Positions 58,728 through 64,000 of a DNA stretch of 64,000 nucleotides are shown here, piece after piece; within the stretch, counting starts at the first letter, position 1; each line of letters opens with the position of its first letter. Origin of the DNA: Pseudomonadota bacterium (GTDB lineage: Bacteria > Pseudomonadota > Gammaproteobacteria > Burkholderiales > Burkholderiaceae_C); the NCBI GenBank assembly GCA_020161065.1, contig JAIUPH010000026.1:62001-126000 (forward strand), given 5' to 3'. Made by a program: the position numbers and the translations under genes. The notes below the pieces were generated by a model. That model saw only the letters and a program-made list of their open reading frames with translations, searched no databases and had not been told where the DNA came from.

Positions 58728-60929
58728 TCAACGGATCGCCGACCGATCGGTCACGATCTTGGGGGTGATGAAGATCAGCAGTTCGGTCTTGTTGGCGATG
58801 CGCGTCTTGCTGCGGAACAGGGCGCCGAGGTAGGGGATGTCGCCCAGCAGCGGCACCTTTTGCACATCGTCGCTTTCGTCGAGCTGGAAGATGCCGCCGA
58901 TGACCACGGTGCCGCCGTTTTCCACCAGCACCTGGGTGTCGGCGCGCTTGGTGTTGATCGCCGGGCCGGCGTTGGGCGTCAGCGCGCCGCGGCTGTCCTT
59001 GCTGACGCTGACCAGCATGATCACATTGCCTTCGGGCGTGATCTGCGGCGTGACTTCCAGGCGCAGCGAAGCCTTCTTGAACTGGATCGAGGTCGCGCCG
59101 CTGGAGGTGGCCACGTTGTAGGGGATTTCTTCGCCCTGCTCGATGCTGGCCTTTTGCTGGTCGGCGGTGACGATGCGCGGGCTGGAGACGATCTTGCCCT
59201 TGCCCTCCGTCTCCATCGCCGAGAGTTCCAGGTTCAGGAAGCGGTTGGCCGCGGCGCTGAACAGCGACAGGCCCACCGTGGCCGCCGAGGCCACGCCCAG
59301 TGCGCTGGCGTTGGCGGGCAGGTTGACCATCTGCGAATCGGGCGTGTAGCTGGTCGACGTGTTCGGCGTCTGCACGGTCTGCACGCCGACGTTGGAGTAG
59401 TTGCCGCCGATCGTCACGTAGTTGCCGCCGCCAACGCTGTAGCCCGGGATGCCGCCGCGCAGGCCGCGCAGGTCGGTGGTGCCCAGCTTGACGCCCAGCG
59501 CGCGCCCGAAGCTGTCGTTGGCTTCGACGATGCGCGCCTCGATCAACACCTGGCGCACCGGGATGTCGATCTTGGCGATCAGCGTCGTCACCTCTTCCAG
59601 CTTGGACGGGATGTCGGAGACGAAGAGCTGGTTGGTGCGCGTCTCGTACAGCACGCTGCCGCGCGGCGACAGGATGCGCGTGGTGGTGGACTGGTTGCTG
59701 CCGCCGCCGCCGCCCTGCCCGGGGGTCTGCCCGGTCAGGCCCTTGGCGATGTCTTCGGCCTTGGTGTAGTTGAGCTGGAACGCCTGCGTGCGCAGCGGCT
59801 CGAGTTCGGCCACCTTCTTCTTGGCTTCCAGGTCGACCTGCTCCTTGGCCGACAGCTCGTCCTTGGGCGCGATCCACAGCACGTTGCCGGACTTGCGAAC
59901 GCCCAGGCCCTTGCTCTGCATGATGATGTCCAGCGCCTGGTCCCAGGGCACGTCTTTCAAGCGCAGCGTCACGTTGCCGGTGACGGTGTCGCTGGTCACC
60001 ACGTTGAAGTTGGTGAAGTCGGCGATGACCTGCAGCAGCGCCCGCACCTCGATGTTCTGGAAATTCAGCGACAGCTTCTCGCCCTGGTAGCCCGGGCCTT
60101 GCGTCAGCTTGTTGGGGTCGACCTTCATCGGCCGCACTTCCAGCACGAACTGGTTGTCGGTCTGGTAGGCGCTGTGTTCCCAGGCACCGCGCGGCTCGAC
60201 CACCATGCGCACGCGGTCGCTCGACTGGAAGGTGGAGATCGACTGCACCGGCGTCCCGAAGTCGGTGACGTCCAGCCGGCGGCGCAAGTTGTCGGGCAGC
60301 GACGAACGCAGGAACTCGACCACCAGGTTCTGGCCCTGCTGGCGGATGTCAACGCCCACCTGGTTGCTGGGCAGGCTGACCACCACGCGCCCGGCGCCGT
60401 CGGCGCCGCGACGGAAGTCGATGTCGCGCAGGCTCTGCACCTCGGTGTTCTGCGCCGGCGCGAACTGCACCGTCGGCGGCTGGCCGCCGCCGGCCGCCGC
60501 CCTCGCGGCGCCCCTGGGCTCCAGCACCACCAGCAAGGCCTTGCCCTGCACCTGCGTCTTGAAGCTGGCGGCCTGCTTGAGGTTGAGCACCAGGCGCGTA
60601 CGGTCGCCGGCCTGGGCCACCGCCACCGAGCGCAGGTTGCCCTGGTTGATCTCGACGGTGTTGCGGCCGAGCGCGTTGCCGACGCCGGGCAGGTCGATCG
60701 CCACGCGCGGCGGCGCCTGCACCGCAAAGCCGGTCGGCGGCGCGGCGAGGGCTTCGCTCAGCTCGATGCGCACGACCTCGGTACCGGCTTGCTGGGTGCT
60801 GGTGATGGCCTGGATCGCGTTCTGGGCCCACGCGGCAAGCGGCGCGCAGATCGTCGTGCCCAGCAGCACGAGCGCAGCCGGCAGTGTTCGCCACTTGCAC
60901 ATGTTGGAGATCTCCTCAGTCTTCCTCAT
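58728..60929 (-). CDS. pilQ: Type IV pilus secretin PilQ
   Basis: A 733-residue outer-membrane secretin. AMIN domains lie at the N-terminus ('RIELSEALAAPPTGF', 'VEINQGNLRSVAVAQAG'), then an STN/N0 domain ('LSLNFQNIEVRALLQVIADF'), an N1 domain, and the secretin core with 'RQVLIEARIVEANDSFGRAL' and 'VENGGTVVIGGIFQ'. It forms the pore through which the pilus exits. The ATG at 60929 overlaps the pilP stop; an ATG at 60902 would begin directly at the signal peptide and is the alternative. Confidence 0.96.
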   Translation of the reverse strand: MRKTEEISNMCKWRTLPAALVLLGTTICAPLAAWAQNAIQAITSTQQAGTEVVRIELSEALAAPPTGFAVQAPPRVAIDLPGVGNALGRNTVEINQGNLRSVAVAQAGDRTRLVLNLKQAASFKTQVQGKALLVVLEPRGAARAAAGGGQPPTVQFAPAQNTEVQSLRDIDFRRGADGAGRVVVSLPSNQVGVDIRQQGQNLVVEFLRSSLPDNLRRRLDVTDFGTPVQSISTFQSSDRVRMVVEPRGAWEHSAYQTDNQFVLEVRPMKVDPNKLTQGPGYQGEKLSLNFQNIEVRALLQVIADFTNFNVVTSDTVTGNVTLRLKDVPWDQALDIIMQSKGLGVRKSGNVLWIAPKDELSAKEQVDLEAKKKVAELEPLRTQAFQLNYTKAEDIAKGLTGQTPGQGGGGGSNQSTTTRILSPRGSVLYETRTNQLFVSDIPSKLEEVTTLIAKIDIPVRQVLIEARIVEANDSFGRALGVKLGTTDLRGLRGGIPGYSVGGGNYVTIGGNYSNVGVQTVQTPNTSTSYTPDSQMVNLPANASALGVASAATVGLSLFSAAANRFLNLELSAMETEGKGKIVSSPRIVTADQQKASIEQGEEIPYNVATSSGATSIQFKKASLRLEVTPQITPEGNVIMLVSVSKDSRGALTPNAGPAINTKRADTQVLVENGGTVVIGGIFQLDESDDVQKVPLLGDIPYLGALFRSKTRIANKTELLIFITPKIVTDRSAIR

Positions 60930-61486
60930 CGCGCCTTCTCCTGCAGTTGCAGGGAGCTCATCCGTTCGGTCCATTCGCCGGCGGCGTCCTGCACCACCTC
61001 GCGCAGGCTGACCTCGGTCTCGCCGATCTTGGTGATGCGGCCGTAGTTCTGCCCCAGGTAGTCACCCACCTTGACCTGGTAGATCAGGTTGTCCACGCGC
61101 AGCAGCGCGAACGGGCGGCCGCCGCGGGTGAAGCTGCCGACCATCGCCATGTTGTCCAGCGGATAGGCTTCCAGCGGCTCCTTGCGGCGGTTCAGCTCGG
61201 AGGCCAACAAGGGGTTGAGCTGCCGCGCTTCCTGCTTGAGCGCCACCGTCAGCTTCTGGATGCTGAACGGGTCGACGGCCTGCGCCGAGGTGTAGGGCTC
61301 GGGGTCGAACTTCTTCGGCGGCTGCAGCTTGGGCACGCTGGGCTTGGCCTCGCGCCGCTTGGCGTCGGTCCACTGCTGCAACTCGTCCAGGTCGCTGGAG
61401 CAGCCGGCCAGGCCGCTCAACATCAAGGCCAGCATCAGGGCCGGCAGCAGGCCGCGGCCGGCAGGGGAAGTGCCGCGGCCGTTCAT
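60926..61486 (-). CDS. pilP: Type IV pilus lipoprotein PilP
   Basis: A 186-residue lipoprotein (lipobox 'LAGC-SSDLDEL') with a disordered linker and the C-terminal PilP domain ('YPLDNMAMVGSF', 'LLRVDNLIYQVKVGDYLGQN', 'VSLREVVQDAAGEW'). It links the inner-membrane PilMNO platform to PilQ. The ATG overlaps the pilO stop (ATGA). Confidence 0.95.
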   Translation of the reverse strand: MNGRGTSPAGRGLLPALMLALMLSGLAGCSSDLDELQQWTDAKRREAKPSVPKLQPPKKFDPEPYTSAQAVDPFSIQKLTVALKQEARQLNPLLASELNRRKEPLEAYPLDNMAMVGSFTRGGRPFALLRVDNLIYQVKVGDYLGQNYGRITKIGETEVSLREVVQDAAGEWTERMSSLQLQEKAR

Positions 61487-62199
61487 GGCTTCTTCGCTCC
61501 CGCCACCTTGGCGGCGGCGGCCTTCTTCTGCTCGGCCACTTCGCTGGCGTCCAGGTAGCGGTAGGTGCGCGCCACGGCGTTCATCCACAACTGGCCGCCG
61601 GGCGCGTCCCGGGACTGCTGCACCGGCACGACGTTGAGGTTGTGCAGCGTGACGATGCGCGAGAGGTTGGCCACGTCGGCCGCGAAAGCGCCGATGTCGT
61701 GGTAGCGGCCGCTGACGCGCACTTCGATCGGCAGCTCGGCGTAGTAGTCCTTCACTTCGACCTGCCCGGGCTTGAACAGGTCGAACACCAGCCCGCGGCC
61801 GAGGCCGGCCTGGTTGATGTCGGACAGCAGCGCGTCCATCTCGGCCTTGCCGGGAAGCTGCTTCTCCAGTTGCGTCACGTATTCCTGCACCTGCAGCTTC
61901 TGCTTGCGCAGCTCACCCAGGTTGACGGCCTGCGCCAGCTTGGACTCGAACTGCTGGCGCAAGCCGGGCTCGCGGTCGCGCTCGGCCTGCAAATCGTCGA
62001 CCGCCGAACTGAGCAGCGCGAACCAGCCGACGACGACGACGGCCACCGCCACCGCCAGGAACACCGCCGCCTTGGGCAGCCACGGCCATTGCCCGGGCTC
62101 GCTGGGGTTGAGGCCGCGGAACTGCGAAACCGCCTGGTCCCAGAGGCCCGAGGCGTCGAAGCCGCTGGAGGTCGTCGGGTTGTTGCTGGTGGTCGCCAT
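61483..62199 (-). CDS. pilO: Type IV pilus inner-membrane protein PilO
   Basis: A 238-residue protein with a short cytoplasmic start, one membrane helix (~44-64), a coiled-coil stretch ('LQVQEYVTQLEKQLPGK') and the ferredoxin-like PilO domain ('YYAELPIEVRVSGRYHDIGA'). It pairs with PilN. A Lys/Ala tail ends it. It is eight bases after pilN. Confidence 0.95.
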   Translation of the reverse strand: MATTSNNPTTSSGFDASGLWDQAVSQFRGLNPSEPGQWPWLPKAAVFLAVAVAVVVVGWFALLSSAVDDLQAERDREPGLRQQFESKLAQAVNLGELRKQKLQVQEYVTQLEKQLPGKAEMDALLSDINQAGLGRGLVFDLFKPGQVEVKDYYAELPIEVRVSGRYHDIGAFAADVANLSRIVTLHNLNVVPVQQSRDAPGGQLWMNAVARTYRYLDASEVAEQKKAAAAKVAGAKKP

Positions 62200-62207
62200 C
62201 GCGTCCC

Positions 62208-62837
62208 TCACGAAGCCTTGGCCACGGCCTTGACGGGCGCCGACGCGGCGGAGGCTGCCGCCGCCGCGGCGGGCACCACCGGCTGCTTGATGCGCACCTT
62301 CAAGGTGTAGCGGAACAGGCGCCGCAGTTCCTTGCCGCCGGTGTTGACGCTCTCCGCGCGGATTTCGCCGAGTTCGGGGTGCTCCAGCCAGGTGGAGTTG
62401 TAGAGCAGGTTGCGCAGCAACTCGGCCACGCGCTCGTTGGACTGCGCGATGCCTACCACCTCGACCAGGTAGCCGGTCTGCTTGATCGAGGTGATGTAGA
62501 CGCCCTCGGGCCACTGCTTGACCAGTTCGTCGAGCAGGCGCACCGGCGTGTTGCGGTCGGTCTGCAGGTCTTCCACCGCCTTTTGCCGCGCCTTGAGCGC
62601 GTCGATCTCGGCGCGCAGCGAGGCGATGTCCTTGATCTGCACGTCGAGCCGGGCGATCTCTTCGTTGAGGAACTGCGTGCGCGCCTGCTGGTTGGCCATC
62701 AACTGCTGCAGCACCAGGTACCAGACGCCCGCGATCACGAGGCCGGCGACCACCGCCGCGGCAACGCCAGCGAAGAACGCCTGCTTGCGTTGGCGCCGCT
62801 TCGCCTCGCGGTGAGGCAGCAGGTTGATCAGGATCAC
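62208..62837 (-). CDS. pilN: Type IV pilus inner-membrane protein PilN
   Basis: A 209-residue protein beginning 'MILINLLPHREAKRRQRK', whose 'INLLPHRE' motif binds PilM in the cytoplasm. One membrane helix (~22-43), a coiled coil and a periplasmic fold follow. It works with PilM, PilO and PilP as the alignment complex. The ATG overlaps the pilM stop. Confidence 0.96.
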   Translation of the reverse strand: MILINLLPHREAKRRQRKQAFFAGVAAAVVAGLVIAGVWYLVLQQLMANQQARTQFLNEEIARLDVQIKDIASLRAEIDALKARQKAVEDLQTDRNTPVRLLDELVKQWPEGVYITSIKQTGYLVEVVGIAQSNERVAELLRNLLYNSTWLEHPELGEIRAESVNTGGKELRRLFRYTLKVRIKQPVVPAAAAAASAASAPVKAVAKAS

Positions 62838-63913
62838 TGCACGAATCTCCGCATCGCGAGGCCGCAGGCCGTGAGGTAGGAGGCCGCCTCACGCCGGATC
62901 CGGTTCTCGCGCACCGACGATCCGAGCTGCATGCTGTCGAAGGGATTGACCACCATCGAGGCAAAGCCCGTCAGGTCGGTCACGCGGTCCTTGAGGCCGG
63001 GCAAGGTGGCGGTGCCGCCGGCCAGCATCACGTAGTGCACCTTGTGGTGCGGGGTGCTGGTGAAGAAGTACTGCAGCGCGCGCCCGATTTCCTGCGACAG
63101 GCTGTCGACGAAGGGGCCGAGGATGGTGGTCTCGTAGTCCTCGGGCAGGTCGCCGGCGAGCTTTTTCTGCTCGGCCTCTTCGAACGAGAAGCCGTACTGG
63201 CGCGAGATCAACTGCGTGAGCTGGGCGCCGCCGAAGGCCTGGTCGCGGTCGTAGAGCTGCTCGTCGTCGCGCAGCACCTTCAGGCTGGTGGTGTCGGCGC
63301 CGATCTCGAACAGCGCCACCAGCGCATCGCGCCCTTCGTTGGGCAGCGCGGCGATCACGCGGCTCATCGCCAGCCGCGAGGCATGAGATTCGATGTCGAG
63401 GATCACCGGCGTCAGCCCGGCCGCCTCGGCCAGGCCCTGGCGGTCTTGGACGCGGTCTTTGCGCGAGGCGGCAATCAACACTTCAACATCGCCCAGCGAG
63501 GCGGGGCTGGGACCGATGACGCAGAAGTCGAGGCTCACTTCGTCCAGCGAGAAGGGGATGTACTGGTTGGCTTCGGACTCGACCTGCAGTTCCATCTCTT
63601 CTTCACGCAGGCCGGCGGGCAGCACGATCTTCTTGGTGATGACCGACGACTGCGGCATCGCCATCACCACCTGCTTGGTGCGCGTGCCGCTCTTGCTGAC
63701 CACCTTGCGGACCGCTTCGGCCACTTCGTCGAACTTCTCGATCTGGCCGTCGGTGATCCAGCCCTTTTCGAAAGGCTCCAGCGCAAAGCGCTCGAGCACG
63801 TATTCGCCCGACGCGGTCTGGCCCAGTTCCACCAGCTTGACGCTGGACGAACTGACATCCAGGCCGATCATCGGCGGCGATTTACGGCCCAGCAGTCGAT
63901 CCAGAAAACTCAC
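62834..63913 (-). CDS. pilM: Type IV pilus assembly ATPase-like protein PilM
   Basis: A 359-residue actin-fold protein: 'MIGLDVSSSSVKLVEL' (phosphate 1), 'FEIGADTTSLKVL' (phosphate 2) and 'VMLAGGTATLPGLKDRV' (adenosine site). It binds the PilN N-terminus inside the cell. The GTG at 63913 is chosen because GAGGAG lies nine bases upstream; the ATG at 63949 precedes that ribosome site. It leads the pilMNOPQ operon. Confidence 0.95.
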   Translation of the reverse strand: MSFLDRLLGRKSPPMIGLDVSSSSVKLVELGQTASGEYVLERFALEPFEKGWITDGQIEKFDEVAEAVRKVVSKSGTRTKQVVMAMPQSSVITKKIVLPAGLREEEMELQVESEANQYIPFSLDEVSLDFCVIGPSPASLGDVEVLIAASRKDRVQDRQGLAEAAGLTPVILDIESHASRLAMSRVIAALPNEGRDALVALFEIGADTTSLKVLRDDEQLYDRDQAFGGAQLTQLISRQYGFSFEEAEQKKLAGDLPEDYETTILGPFVDSLSQEIGRALQYFFTSTPHHKVHYVMLAGGTATLPGLKDRVTDLTGFASMVVNPFDSMQLGSSVRENRIRREAASYLTACGLAMRRFVQ

Positions 63914-63970
63914 TTCGGAGCACTCCTCATGCACCCAGCGAGGCGCCAAGCTTGTTAAGAAGTTACTTCA

Positions 63971-63999
63971 ATGCTAGCAGTAAACCCCTTGTACTCCAA
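63971..63999 (-). promoter_or_regulatory. Sigma-70-type promoter of the pilMNOPQ operon
   Basis: On the leftward strand TTGGAG (63999-63994), 17 bases, then TAGCAT (63976-63971) preceded by TG at the extended -10 position. The spacing is ideal. It lies about 60 bases before the pilM start, in an AT-richer stretch that also has a GAAG/CTTC inverted repeat. The window ends here, so the divergent neighbour is unseen. Confidence 0.5.
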
Positions 64000-64000
64000 T

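Noticed and set aside
57795-61046. A 1083-codon open frame antisense to the Ig-like lipoprotein and pilQ
   Set aside because: It spans the ends of two well-supported genes, has no recognisable domain and arises from GC-rich codon structure.

Overview
The window is about 64 kb of very GC-rich bacterial DNA, densely packed with genes that often overlap by the 4-base ATGA or GTGA pattern. The gene content points to a betaproteobacterium of the order Burkholderiales, probably Rubrivivax/Leptothrix/Ideonella-like or a neighbouring family. The pointers are the pilMNOPQ-aroKB-dgt-gltBD block, the mla operon with mlaA inside it, the zwf/hexR/pgi/tal sugar cluster, Bug/TctC-type binding proteins and a polyhydroxyalkanoate (PHA) granule protein. 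No rRNA, tRNA, CRISPR array or intact insertion sequence was found, and no stretch above 300 bases lacks a gene.

Region 1 (1-8035) is an accessory cluster. It holds an isochorismatase-fold hydrolase cut by the window edge, a TonB-dependent receptor, a LuxR-type regulator, two divergent serine D-aminopeptidase-like hydrolases (family S12) and an M55 zinc D-aminopeptidase of the DppA type. Three enzymes of D-residue peptide catabolism beside an outer-membrane importer and a regulator suggest a dedicated system for taking up and degrading D-amino-acid peptides. Inverted repeats sit in both control regions. Region 2 (8047-14019) has a split YeeE/YedE sulfur transporter, a chemoreceptor, and a TctC-type binding protein with a tartrate/malate dehydrogenase divergent from a LysR gene. 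Region 3 (14162-18102) is the sulfate ABC operon sbp-cysT-cysW-cysA.

Region 4 (18182-27403) is mixed: a beta/gamma-crystallin-like secreted protein, a PHA granule-associated protein, a lipoprotein metallo-aminopeptidase, a molybdopterin oxidoreductase, a branched-chain-type binding protein, and an M20 amidohydrolase - DUF2817 peptidase - YdjM-like membrane protein operon. Region 5 (27417-42477) is central sugar metabolism (HAD hydrolase, pgi, tal, zwf, hexR) interleaved with an exeA-gspB secretion pair, an iron-type ABC transporter and two paralogous parallel beta-helix proteins flanking zwf. A promoter and a HexR-like palindrome lie just before zwf.

Region 6 (42420-46414) is the mlaFEDACB phospholipid-transport operon. 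Region 7 (46523-52779) is gltBD, glutamate synthase. Region 8 (52832-63913) runs leftward: pilMNOPQ, an Ig-like-repeat lipoprotein, aroK, aroB, dgt, and a RAYT-like protein without its catalytic motif, followed by short repeats of the type seen near such genes.

The least expected pattern is a set of palindromic repeats inserted in frame inside protein-coding genes: cysW, gspB and probably the DUF6691 gene. They encode related, low-complexity peptide inserts, reminiscent of the coding palindromic elements known from Rickettsia.
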